This document shows, one piece after another, positions 50,292-60,253 of a stretch of 64,000 nucleotides of DNA. Numbering within the stretch: the stretch's first letter is position 1; each line of letters opens with the position of its first letter. The notes beneath the pieces were generated by a model. It had not been told where the DNA came from. It saw nothing but the letters and a program-made list of their open reading frames with translations, and ran no database searches. A program made the position numbers and the translations under genes. Source of the DNA: Phymatolithon calcareum (lineage: Eukaryota > Rhodophyta > Florideophyceae > Hapalidiales); NCBI GenBank assembly GCA_977006965.1, contig OZ345375.1, forward strand, positions 1,364,001 through 1,428,000, read 5' to 3'.

Positions 50292-51725
50292 ATGTCTTCA
50301 GAAGATGTGGTAGCGGGAATGACAACGCAATCGAAGAATAGAAGCGGATGTATGTGGGAGCGATGCGCACGAAATGGCGGCGACGGCGAGTTACAGAAGC
50401 TCATTCCTAACACTAAAAGGAAGCAAATTATTTGTGTTCGAAACGGCGATAAGTGGATGCTTCCTTCGTGCGTCAGCGGAGGAATTCCTGCAGTGTCGTC
50501 GCAGTATATGATTAATGAGGCGAAGCAGATTCTTTGTTTCGACTTTGACATTACGGTCTTGCGGTGGATTTATCACAAATACAGAAGAATTAAGGTCGGT
50601 CGGCATATCTACATAATTACTCGTGCTATAATTGCTTTTGAGTGCCACGAAAACCCACAAGATCCTCCGCGAGGATGGGAGTGGGTGAACATCGACGAAG
50701 CTGCTATCGACTATCCTGAGGAGGAGTTTCGTAGAGCTATCGAGCAGGAACTAGTGGATATGCGAAATGGCACGGAACCGAAGTTTCGAGTTGCGTGGGG
50801 TCGACTGGGGTGGATTCACGAAACATCTGAGTGGATGTGTGAGATGTTGAGGTCGCATGGATTGGAGTTGACGGGACCAGTGGTGCAGTTGAAGTCAACG
50901 ATTGTGAGCACAGTTCTTCGCGCGAGCACGCAGCGGGGATACTATTTTTTGAAGTGTTCCCCGGCTTTCTGCAACGAGGCTGCGATAACGAATGTTTTGT
51001 GCCGAGTTACTCCGCTTTACGTCGAGAAACCTCTTATGGTTGACGAGGAGCGACGAGTGACAATATCAGCTGACCATGTGGTGGAATTTAGTTTGTATGG
51101 CGTAAACGGTGTCTACCATGAAGGTTGGGATGAGGTATGCAGGAACCTTGCTAGGTTTCAAAATGCTACAAATTGTGCGATGGAAGAATTGGAAGCAGCA
51201 AGTTTAAAGGTATACAGAGCGGATTAGATGGAGAAAAATTTGGATGGTTTGTTGGAGCATGAAGAACTTGCGTTCTTGAGAAGGTTTGAGGCCCTTGAGA
51301 AGTTGAAAGGGAACAAGGAGTTCATTCGCACAGTTCTTCGCGACGGTGCGAAATCAAAGTGGCCGATCAGTTTCGTACATGCCGATCTACTTGATGGAAA
51401 TATATTCCGACGGGGTGGAGCAGAGGGACCGTTCTGTTTTTTCGACTGGGACGCTTCATACGGAGGATATGTCAGGTTTGATCTGGTTGACTTCTCTAGT
51501 GCGAAGATGTCACCGTATTTGGAGGAGATGTCGGTTCTCTTTGGTTGTGACCTTGAGGAAGATTGGCCCCTTTTTAGTCTGCTTGAGCGTTTAGCCAGAT
51601 GCTTCCGGTGCCTGCATGAACTTGATCATTTAGAAGGCCAAGCAAAAGCGGGCAGTCAGTGCCACATGGAAGATGCAATCAATAGTTTATGGGTACGAGT
51701 ACAGTGCAAGCTAGATGGGTCATGA
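50292..51725 (+). pseudogene. Aminoglycoside-phosphotransferase-like kinase gene interrupted by one in-frame stop
   Basis: Two parts of one frame, 50292-51227 and 51228-51725, separated only by TAG at 51225-51227. The first part holds a possible degenerate Nudix-like stretch and the N-lobe of an APH-like kinase (TVLRASTQRGYYFLKCSP, NEAAITNVLC). The second holds the catalytic loop HADLLDGNIF and the metal-binding FFDWDASYGGYVRFDLVDF. The layout resembles bacterial APH-type phosphotransferases, so transfer from bacteria is possible. The stop could be a nonsense mutation. It could also lie in an intron: 51135-51227 (GTATGC..TTAG, 93 nt, frame-neutral, normal size here) or, less credibly, 51210-51227 (GTATAC..TTAG, 18 nt). 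The 93-nt stretch encodes family-like residues (LARFQNATN), which weakens the intron reading. Confidence 0.6.
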
Positions 51726-53817
51726 TTTTTCAGGATATGAACTAAACCTTTTCTGTCGATCTGGTACCGCTATAAACTTGAGCAGAGGGGATTGAGTAGA
51801 TCAAAACTTGAGCAAGGTGGCACTGTTGGACTCGGAACGCATCAAAAATTAATTGAAATTAACGAACGGAACATGTGGTCAGTGCAGCTGTCAATGCCTT
51901 CATATAACTTCTGTTGTACCTACTAGGTATGCCAAGGCCCCTCTCTCGACTGCATCAAGCGCTCGGCGCTCGGAGATAAACTTGGCGAAACGAGTATTAA
52001 AGCAATCACAATCCCCTCGCAAGTGCACCGAGCCAGTTTTTCGTCGTCGTTGCCGCTCAGCAACCTTCAAGGGCAAGCGAATTGTGATGGAGGCAGCACA
52101 CGGAAAGTGTTAGCGACAGTCATTGCGGGCGAAAGAAGGGACTACCAGTTCTTTGAGGGTCTTTGTTTCCAGCGGCCCGTCCTGTATCGCTAGGCTACGG
52201 ACATTTCCGCCATGCCTACCTCTAAACAGCGGATCTCATCCTTCACGGGATCAATGAGATCTGATCCCAAAACTTTTGTATGATGTATGTATGTATTATT
52301 ATACATCATACGCCTATGTTTGTTTACGGAATACTATCTATGCTTTCCCGCCACCCGCGGCAAACCACTAAGCACCCCAGCCAACATGGGGGCAAAATCT
52401 TCAAGCATGAAAATTTTCATGAGAGCTCTTCGCGGGAAGCTGGAGCATAACTGAAATCCGGCCGGCGTCGTGCGCGACACGTGCGTGGCGCCCTGCAGGC
52501 ACACGCGGGACCTGCGGGATGCGGACGAGAAGGCTCATTTACTCACTGTATTGGTCTTGGCTTCCGGGCCTGGAAACGCTGTGAAGATTGGACGAAGTTG
52601 TATCGGACCGGTCTCCGAATTTCACTGGCTCAGCGCCCTTGGTTTTTCGCTCCACGAGCACCAGATGAGTCACGCGGAACTTTGTGACCCAGAGCTTGCC
52701 AATTTCCATGCGCACAATGCTTCTAATCTTTGTGGCCATGTGCGGAAGGCCGTTGAACAGATTGCGGTGCAGCTCTGCTTCTCCGTGGTTTTAATCCGAA
52801 GCGTTGAGTCCGTTTCGCCAACAATTTGTTTTATGAAAGACTGGCGGCATCGCAGATACCCATGATATTATTCAATGGAACGTCACAGGTCTAGTGAAAC
52901 AGTACATTCCCCATCTGCATCACAATCGTTGTAGTATGCGCACCGTTTCTACGTTATTGAGGTATACGACATTCCTTAAATTTTACGAGAACGGTTTTTG
53001 TTTATTGTGGTTTGTGGAGGCCATCTAAATGTGGTCCAGTCTTGCAAGCATTCGAGAAGTCTATTCCATGTAGGATCAAAGGGAAGGACTCTTTCGATGG
53101 GCATATGGGCCATATCAGCCGTACGGGCAACGACGGGCACGTACGGAATTGTCGATAGAAAGGGCGGGGCATCCACGGCAAGGCATATGTGCCCCACATG
53201 CTCGTAACATCCGAGATCTTCTGAAATGGGGAGTTGACCGTGACGTGGTTCCCAATATTTTCGGACATGGTTGGTGAGTCTTCTCGGTGAACATCGCGGT
53301 AGCGATTGAGACTGTGTCTCATAAGACCTCTCCCTAATGCATACATACAGGCTGTTTGTCAATGAGCGCTGTTAGCGCATTCTTCACATCTGGTACACCT
53401 TCACAGATACTTGGATGCGCACGGCAGCAAACCGAGCACGAGAACGTGGCGTTCTAGGCCCATCGAATGTCACCACAAACGTCCACCTTCGGTAATCCTC
53501 CTCAATCTAACCGTCAATGCTTCTGGATGACGCGACCTTGTAACCAATTGATGATTTCGAACTTGATGAAGATCTGAAAGATTGCTATTTATTATCTTGC
53601 AGTGAAAAGCCCCGTATATGTCCCCCATCTACGAATTGAGGACGCCTCAGAAATTCTAAAGCGCAGAATGCGGAGGACACTACATCGGAGACGATCTGTT
53701 CTTAAGTTGCCGCGCCTTGCCTATTTCCCATTTACGCATTCGCATTCGATTTGCTTCTTCTTGACTCCTTGCGCGGAATGCCTTTTACGAACTCACTGAA
53801 AGGGAAGGATGTACGCG
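51726..53817. other. Intergenic stretch with one dispersed repeat copy
   Basis: No gene supported. An ATG frame at 52470-52865 has no recognisable motif. Small hairpins occur at 52258-52275 (GGGATCA / TGATCCC) and 52285-52313 (GTATGATGTATG / TATACATCATAC). The repeat copy spans about 53080-53415. Confidence 0.5.
53080..53415. repeat. Dispersed repeat, copy 1
   Basis: Closely matches 56256-56542 in the same orientation: the CTCTTTCGATGGG start, a middle ending GACATGGTTGGTGAGTC, CGGTAGCGATTGAGAC, then CATACATACAGGCTGTTTG and TCAATGAGCGCTGTTAGC. Copy 1 has about 45 bp absent from copy 2. In both, the plus strand can be read as NIRD(L/V)L.WG.DRDVVP.IFGHG before a GTGAGT donor-like word, so the unit may derive from a gene or transposon exon. 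Confidence 0.8.
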
Positions 53818-55200
53818 TCACCCGAGCACGTTCAACGTGTAACGTCCGCTCGGCATACCTTCAGACACAACGATCTCATCTCCATGCTGGTCCGTAAGAG
53901 CCCACTGGGCGCCGCTGAGCAAGGCGAAGCGTCGTGAAATGGCGTCCTTAATATCTGCCGCTAGCGCACCGCGATAGAAAGCGATCACAACCTTTCTACG
54001 ACCGGACATTATTTCCAGACGACGCTTGGCTGAGTCGATGTAAGCAACGGGTGCGACCGAAACCCAGGTTGGATGTGGATGTGCACGTGGACCCGAAGCA
54101 TTATTTTGCGATGCTAATCTGGCAGAATTTTCTCGAGAAACACCTCTTCGGAGTCCCCCTGTTGGACGACCTTGGGTTTGAGAGGGTCTAAGTCGGTGAT
54201 TATCAGTGCGGTCAATGCTCGAGCTCGGGGTTTCTTGAGAATTGCGTCTGTCCATGCCGGAAGTGGAATGAGGGATATTCTCGTTTTGTAGGTTACCTTC
54301 AAGGCGTCCGGCTTGTAGGAGAGCCTCATCCGCCGTGTCCTCGCCTTCGTCAAATACCGTCAAGTCATGTGAAACAAGCGTGTCACGGCCGCGCTTAGAA
54401 TTACGATCATTGCGCTGCGGCTCAGTAAGGGACCTCTTTCTGAATCTGAGAGTCGAAGTTCCTGAAGCACCCTCGTTTCCCTGTTCTGCATTTGCGGTGC
54501 CACCACCCTGAGCGGGGCTCACTCGATGCGAAATATTGGCGCGTTGGTGCATCTTGGGTGCGCCGTTCTGGGTCAACGAGAAGATAGGATGACTTCTGGA
54601 AGGCCCCATTTGAGCCCGTGCATCATTGCTTCGCCCGTCGGCCATGGGCTCATTGGAAACATGCGGGCCATGGTGCAACGTGGGCATTCGGTAATGGGAA
54701 GATGCAAAGAGGCGAGAGCTAGTTCCGGCACCAACTGGCCGGTTGCCACTTCTGGGGACTGGGGTAGTGGTTTTGGCGACTGTGCTTGAACCAGCAACGT
54801 TGTTCAAAGAACCACTGATCGGCCTAACGGATCTCAATTGCGTTACATCGACGGGCCTGTGTCGCTGATTCCTACGCGGCATACGTTTCGCGTTCCCGGG
54901 AATGTCCGACACATTCTTTCGAGGCGAGCGTCCGCGACCCAGACGAGGGCGTTGATGCCGGTTCTGATCTTGGGCTTCCTCGTTATAGCCTGTTAATTCG
55001 ATCAATCTGCTCTTGCTTCTCAGCCACCGATAATACGTTCTTGTTGAAATATCGTACATGTCGCATGCTTGATCCATATCCATCTCTCCGCTCTGAACGC
55101 TTAGCACACATTGAAGACGACGCATGAGTGAATTCTCATTGATATTGGGTGGGCGGCCGGGCTTTCCGCGCCTAGCGACACGACCGCCGGTATGCGGCAT
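53818..55200 (-). CDS. Psq-type HTH protein with AT-hook-like motif, putative transcription factor
   Basis: A single-exon 460-aa protein from the first ATG at 55200. Residues 12-18 read GKPGRPP, an AT-hook-like core. A psq-type helix-turn-helix follows (about 25-70): MRRLQCVLSVQSGEMDMDQA then MYDISTRTYYRWLRSKSRLI. The middle is basic and Ser/Arg/Gln-rich. The C-terminal 80 residues form an ordered domain (RRKVVIAFYRGALAADIKDAI .. WALTDQHGDEIVVSEGMPSGRYTLNVLG) like a ubiquitin-fold/PB1-type module. Psq domains occur in transcription factors and in transposases, but no DDE catalytic region is present. It is flanked by the two dispersed repeat copies, so domestication from a mobile element is possible. 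Confidence 0.7.
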   Translation of the reverse strand: MPHTGGRVARRGKPGRPPNINENSLMRRLQCVLSVQSGEMDMDQACDMYDISTRTYYRWLRSKSRLIELTGYNEEAQDQNRHQRPRLGRGRSPRKNVSDIPGNAKRMPRRNQRHRPVDVTQLRSVRPISGSLNNVAGSSTVAKTTTPVPRSGNRPVGAGTSSRLFASSHYRMPTLHHGPHVSNEPMADGRSNDARAQMGPSRSHPIFSLTQNGAPKMHQRANISHRVSPAQGGGTANAEQGNEGASGTSTLRFRKRSLTEPQRNDRNSKRGRDTLVSHDLTVFDEGEDTADEALLQAGRLEGNLQNENIPHSTSGMDRRNSQETPSSSIDRTDNHRLRPSQTQGRPTGGLRRGVSRENSARLASQNNASGPRAHPHPTWVSVAPVAYIDSAKRRLEIMSGRRKVVIAFYRGALAADIKDAISRRFALLSGAQWALTDQHGDEIVVSEGMPSGRYTLNVLG

Positions 55201-56255
55201 GAGGAACAAGAAAGAGTCGCTGACCCGTTCAGTGTTCGGAGGTATGCGTCGGGGTGGGAGAGTTGCGAGGCTTGCTAAGATGTTGTGCTTCGAAAGAGGC
55301 TTCGGGAATGCCAACGTCGGGTTTTATAGGGGCTCAAAACGATGGTGTCTCCAGATATCACAGGTGTGGCGCTGGAATGTTGGAGTTCTTTCGTGGCTGG
55401 ATTGCCAATGTCTGGCAGTGGCAACTTCAATGCCCTGAATTTTAGCGTTGAACACTTACACCGAAAATTTTTACTTGAGGTGCAATCGGTTGGTGAAGGG
55501 CAAAGCGCAACGGCTAAACCAAACGACCAATAAATTAGGCAGAGTAGCAGTGCTGCGAGGCAGGCAATTATAAATGAACTGCAAGAATTTAACAATCTCG
55601 TAGATGTATTTGATGGAGTAGCACTTCTGTGTGCAGCTGGCTCGCTGAGGGCGACTGGTAATGGCAGACGTTGAAAGTCTTCAAAAAATTGAAAATCTTT
55701 TCAGCGTAAGTACAATTTGGGACATCTATTGTACGTCTTGTGTGAACGAATTGAGCTTACACAATCCTCTCTCGGCGTTGATTTTTCGCTAGAAGTACGG
55801 GAAACATCGACAGCGTGTCAGCTTGTGAAAACAGTATTAACGACAAGCAGAAAGCGTCATGTCAGAGTGATATCAAATAGCACAGAAGAGCTGTGTCGGA
55901 GAGAAGAGAATGAATATCCACACGAAGTTCTGCAATGTTGATCCTTTCCAATGGTGACCAACGTTTACATCCTGTTAGAGGCCGATAAGTTCACTAAATT
56001 ATTCTAATAGTTCAGTGAACATGATGAAGGTTGAGAAAATCAACATTCATAGAAGAGCCCCCCCAAGTATCAACACATCCCCGGGTGCATCCATAATGAA
56101 AATCTCTGCTCTCCCGCCAGCAAGTCTTGAAACCTGTTTTTGTTCTACAACTTTCGTGGATAGTGCATATGATTCTTGGCCTAAATACTGGTTTGTAAAT
56201 TCGGTAGATTCGAATTTGCACATTTACATCATGGACGAGTATTCTTGCCGGAGAC

Positions 56256-56542
56256 GAAAGGGAGTGACTCTTTCGATGGGTACATCGGCCGTACGGGAAA
56301 CAACGGACACGTACGGAGCCACACATGCTCGAAACATCCGAGATGTTCTGGAATGGGGAGCTGACCGTGACGTAGTTCCCATTATTTTCGGACATGGTTG
56401 GTGAGTCATCTCGGTGAACAGCGCGGTAGCGATTGAGACTCTGTCTCAAGAGACCTCCCCCAAATGCATACATACAGGCTGTTTGTCAATGAGCGCTGTT
56501 AGCACGTGCTTCACATCTGGCACATCTTCACAGTTACTTGGG
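56256..56542. repeat. Dispersed repeat, copy 2
   Basis: Second copy of the unit at 53080-53415, about 45 bp shorter. Both copies end near TCACATCTGGYACAYCTTCACAG and lie on either side of the psq-HTH gene in the same orientation. Confidence 0.8.
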
Positions 56543-56557
56543 TAAAGACCCAGAACG

Positions 56558-56675
56558 AATTAAATTGAAATTCCAATTAATTGCAATCAATTGCAATTCG
56601 ATAATAATTGAAGCCTATTTGCCAATTGCAATTTTAATTGCAGAATTGAAGATATTGAAATTGCTAGTTATTAAT
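56558..56675. repeat. AATTG/CAATT-rich low-complexity tract
   Basis: CAATT and AATTG words recur about a dozen times in roughly 115 bp (AATTGCAATCAATTGCAATT and similar), making many small palindromes. It sits just after repeat copy 2. Confidence 0.75.
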
Positions 56676-57813
56676 GAGTTTGCGTTATAAAGCAAACTCA
56701 ATACTAACTCGAAAGCACTTTCAAGTCATCATAGTTAATATCTTTGCAGCATATTGCAGCGCCCTTTCAAGGTATCAGGGTTGCTTCTCAATATAGAAAT
56801 TAGCGGTCGCCGTTCACGGTCCTCTAATTTCGGTGCAAATAAATCAGGCGCTAAACGCCTTCTTCCCCTTTTTTAGAGGCCGGGAAAGAACTCTCTGCTC
56901 CTGTAACCAGTGGATCGGGTTTTGTTCAAAAGTGTTGTTGTCTTTGGTTCATGGTTACCTCATGCTGAAGTTGTTGCTTAGCTACCTCTGCTGGAGAAGA
57001 ATATCTTCATGAATTAGTTAAACTACAGAAAGTTTACCCGTCTTGGTGCACTGTTGATGAAACAATTAGACTAGTATCAGTCATTGTCAGTATGGGTTAA
57101 CTTGGTGAACAGCAAACGAACATACAGTGAACGGTTAGTTATCGGACTAACACACAGTGAACGGCATGTGAACGTTAATTTGTTACACTGCGCAGAATTG
57201 GAGCGGATGTGTGCGTTCCGTAAGATCAATATTCTTCCGAGTCGACAGTCAAGTAGTCTATATTCAAGTAAGATATGACGAATGTACGGCTTTTTCAGTT
57301 CTCGTTCTGTAAAGCGTGGACCATTGTGCTGGCGCTCCGACAAGAGGAAAAAATAGACGTTGGCTTTCCCAAGCTTGGACAATGCAATGTCCATGGCCAC
57401 GTAAGTCGGCCGGATTTATGGTCACGGTGCGGAATGTCCACTAGGGGCTGCAAATGTTTTCATTGGCTGTAGCAATCTTAGCTCATGTTCTATTGGCTAC
57501 CTTGGACCAATTGAATTAGTATTTGTTTTGCCACGTGGCATACGTTCTGTGCACAGAGCGGGGATTAGACTTGGTCGTTCTCGCGATTACTCACTTCACC
57601 TGTTTCGTCTATTCCCGAGGGAATGCCCCACGACTATAGTACGGACGTGCAAGTTCCCGAGAACAAGGCGTACCTTACTCTAGGACCGTAAGCGAAACTT
57701 CTGTCCGGCCAAGACAATTCCGTCCCGCTTGTGACAAATCCACACTAAGACCCGGAATGCGTAACATTTTTATTGGTGACCCTTGTTGAACTCCATTGGG
57801 CCCAGTTTTCGGC

Positions 57814-59982
57814 ATGATCTCCCGAATCGCATCCTCGGAACTGGAGCCGGACTCCGCATTTCAGGTCTACCGCTCGATGTTTTCTCAACTAGATGCAGGG
57901 GGTGCATGGGTGCAATGCTGTTCACCGGAACAGCTGGTTCTGTTGCGCAGCGTTGCGAAATCCGAAGCATCGTGGCGCCAATTCCTTTCAGGGCAGCCCG
58001 TTGAGCAATCAAACAGCGGGGGTTCCAAATTCAGAACGGACGGCACGGCGTCGGCAGTTAAGGATTTGGCGGAGAAATATTCGCAGCCTGTCGACGCCAT
58101 GGAACTTCAACATCCGGATGGAGCGATTGGTGAGGTGGACGCGGGCGACTTGCACGCGTTGGCAGCGCTTGTGCGCCGCCGAATTTCAATCGCCCTGGTT
58201 GACGACCGCATGTTTGGTCATTATGCCACTGCACTAGATTGCAATGATCCGCGTTATGAGGAGGACCAGGGTCTGATGTCAGGCGATGACGGGGGCTACA
58301 CAAATTTTGACGAGCTTTTGGGAGAAGATACGGCTCTTAGGCGCGGTACGACCGGTGTGTACAAGCTGCTGGGAAGTGATGCATCTGCGGGTGACACCGA
58401 GGCTGGGCAAACAAGGTCACCGCGTGGGCCGCGCAAACGGCCGAGGTATTCACCGCCACCTATACTCACGCAGTTTGCGATGAAATTTGTGTGTGACGTA
58501 CGACATGAACTCGCGGCAGAATGGGGGAAGGATGAAATTGGAAAATTGGAGGAGGCTGAGAAAAGGGCTGGGGAAGGAGGGTACGGGAGCGCGGACGAAT
58601 GCATCGAGGAGGTGAGATCTATATTGGAAGAAATACAGGGCGATGCATTTGACTCTGAAAAGTTTCAGCAGCTTTCGAATAACTTGAAACGGGACGCCAA
58701 TCCGGATGAGGATGTTCAGATGGCGCTCGAAAAGTTGCACATGCTCACTGTTGGTATTCTCGGCACTGGAGTCATGTCTCGTGAAGATATGCGAAGGGAA
58801 ACTGTTAACGATATCGTGAATTCAGCAGAAACATCCTCTTTGCCCGTCATGCGCGTCGAAAGCAGCTTCGACGATGAGCTTTCCTGCTGGCCGTCTGAAA
58901 ATCCCTCGGAGGACTCAGCCACCTTGACATTGCACCCACATGATGCACGTGTCCCAATATTTACTGAATCGGACCTCCCCTCATCTGCACCATCGACCGC
59001 TCCGACGGCAATCGGTACACCAGAGGTGGAAGCCAGCACCTTTACCGAAATGCTTGGAAATGAGAACCCGATATTGAAAAACGTTCTCTCCCTGCAGAAA
59101 ATACTAACTCTCAAGAACGCAATCCTATCCAAAAAGGGACAATCCTCCTCATCCGTACACAGCCTGCAACCGTCACCCACAGTACCGTCATCCACATCGC
59201 CCCTCGAAATCCAGAACATACCACAACAAGTCCCCTCATCGGTACAAACCGAATTGCTATCAGGTGCCAGACAGCGCGCTCTCGGAGTGGCAGTAACATC
59301 TCTTCTCCTCGAACATGCAGGATTTTCACATGCGTCCCTGCGTGCCCTGGAGACACTCACAGAAGCCTGGGAGCATTTCATCGAGCGTGCCGGTGCACGT
59401 CTCTCCTCCGCTCGTGAGCGCATCGGCGAAGATGCCCCACCCGCTCGCACAGCCATTCACACATCCCCTCCGGCGGACGACGGCGATCGCGGCGTACTTG
59501 TCGAGCATGCCATCACCGTTGTGATGGGTGGCTCCGACCTCCGTGGTGGCTTCACGGAGCTCATTCCGTACGGGCGGTACGCCGCGCGACGTGCGGCCGT
59601 TGAGACGGGCGCTGCACTGACACGTCTGGAGCAAATGTGCGTCCGTCTCGGCGTCGACACCGCAGTGCGTGCGCCGGAAGCGCCGCAAGTCAGGGATGAC
59701 GCTGCGCCTCGGCATGTGGCCGCAGATCTTAATGAGGCTTCTTGGTCATTCGGGCTGTTGCCGCAGGGTGCCGTGCTGGATGTACTCGGATCTGTTCGCG
59801 TGCCTCGTGCGCTTGCTCTTGCAACGCTCGGGTGCGCAGACCCTGGTAGTGCGACTGTGAAGGAGGAGGAGGTTTTGGAGGGTTCGGATACTGTTCTCAC
59901 GGATGTGATGATGCGTGACAGTTCCGCGCCGGACTCTATGGATATAACCGAGTCGGTGTATATGGACGGTGGAAGAGCGTAG
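57814..59982 (+). CDS. Histone-fold (BTP) protein, candidate SPT7/TAF-like subunit
   Basis: A 722-aa single-exon protein from the ATG at 57814. Most of it is acidic and not recognisable. Near residues 485-530 the text RALGVAVTSLLLEHAGFSHASL then RALETLTEAWEHFIERAG matches the bromodomain-associated (BTP) histone fold of TAF3, TAF8 and SPT7. A basic KRPRYSPPP stretch (about 210) and helical segments rich in Glu (about 230-300) precede it. The closing part (VEHAITVVMGGSDLRGGFTEL..) is ordered. In TFIID or SAGA this fold pairs with TAF10-like partners. No bromodomain is present. Assignment to SAGA rather than TFIID is inference. Confidence 0.55.
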   Translation: MISRIASSELEPDSAFQVYRSMFSQLDAGGAWVQCCSPEQLVLLRSVAKSEASWRQFLSGQPVEQSNSGGSKFRTDGTASAVKDLAEKYSQPVDAMELQHPDGAIGEVDAGDLHALAALVRRRISIALVDDRMFGHYATALDCNDPRYEEDQGLMSGDDGGYTNFDELLGEDTALRRGTTGVYKLLGSDASAGDTEAGQTRSPRGPRKRPRYSPPPILTQFAMKFVCDVRHELAAEWGKDEIGKLEEAEKRAGEGGYGSADECIEEVRSILEEIQGDAFDSEKFQQLSNNLKRDANPDEDVQMALEKLHMLTVGILGTGVMSREDMRRETVNDIVNSAETSSLPVMRVESSFDDELSCWPSENPSEDSATLTLHPHDARVPIFTESDLPSSAPSTAPTAIGTPEVEASTFTEMLGNENPILKNVLSLQKILTLKNAILSKKGQSSSSVHSLQPSPTVPSSTSPLEIQNIPQQVPSSVQTELLSGARQRALGVAVTSLLLEHAGFSHASLRALETLTEAWEHFIERAGARLSSARERIGEDAPPARTAIHTSPPADDGDRGVLVEHAITVVMGGSDLRGGFTELIPYGRYAARRAAVETGAALTRLEQMCVRLGVDTAVRAPEAPQVRDDAAPRHVAADLNEASWSFGLLPQGAVLDVLGSVRVPRALALATLGCADPGSATVKEEEVLEGSDTVLTDVMMRDSSAPDSMDITESVYMDGGRA

Positions 59983-60253
59983 CTGGATTGATTTGTCGTT
60001 CCTAAAGAGAGAAGCGGGCAAATTAGCATTTCTACACAGCCAGCCAGCTTGTTTCCGGCTTTGCGGTAGTGCTTGCTGGCCCCTTTGTATAAACTAATTG
60101 TGGAGAAGGGAAATACAAACTTGTCCCTATCTTATCTAACTATTGCGTGCATTGAACCTTGAGCAAACTTGGATGGAAAGCCGCAACTACCAGAACAACT
60201 TTCAGTACAAGTAAGTCTACCCACAGCACTACACTTCCACGTCTTCCATCCAT

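Larger units (their letters stand above)
55201..57813. other. Intergenic stretch with repeat copy 2 and an AATTG-rich tract
   Basis: No gene supported. It contains the repeat copy at 56256-56542, an AT-rich tract (56558-56675) and a direct repeat of ACAGTGAACGG (57124-57134, 57151-57161). Confidence 0.55.

Noticed and set aside
51210-51227. 18-nt intron as the preferred explanation for the APH stop
   Set aside because: All placed introns in this window are 83-104 nt; an 18-nt intron would be exceptional, so it is kept only as an alternative.
52470-52865. 131-codon frame as a ribosomal or enzyme gene
   Set aside because: I could not match it to any family and the other frames are equally open.
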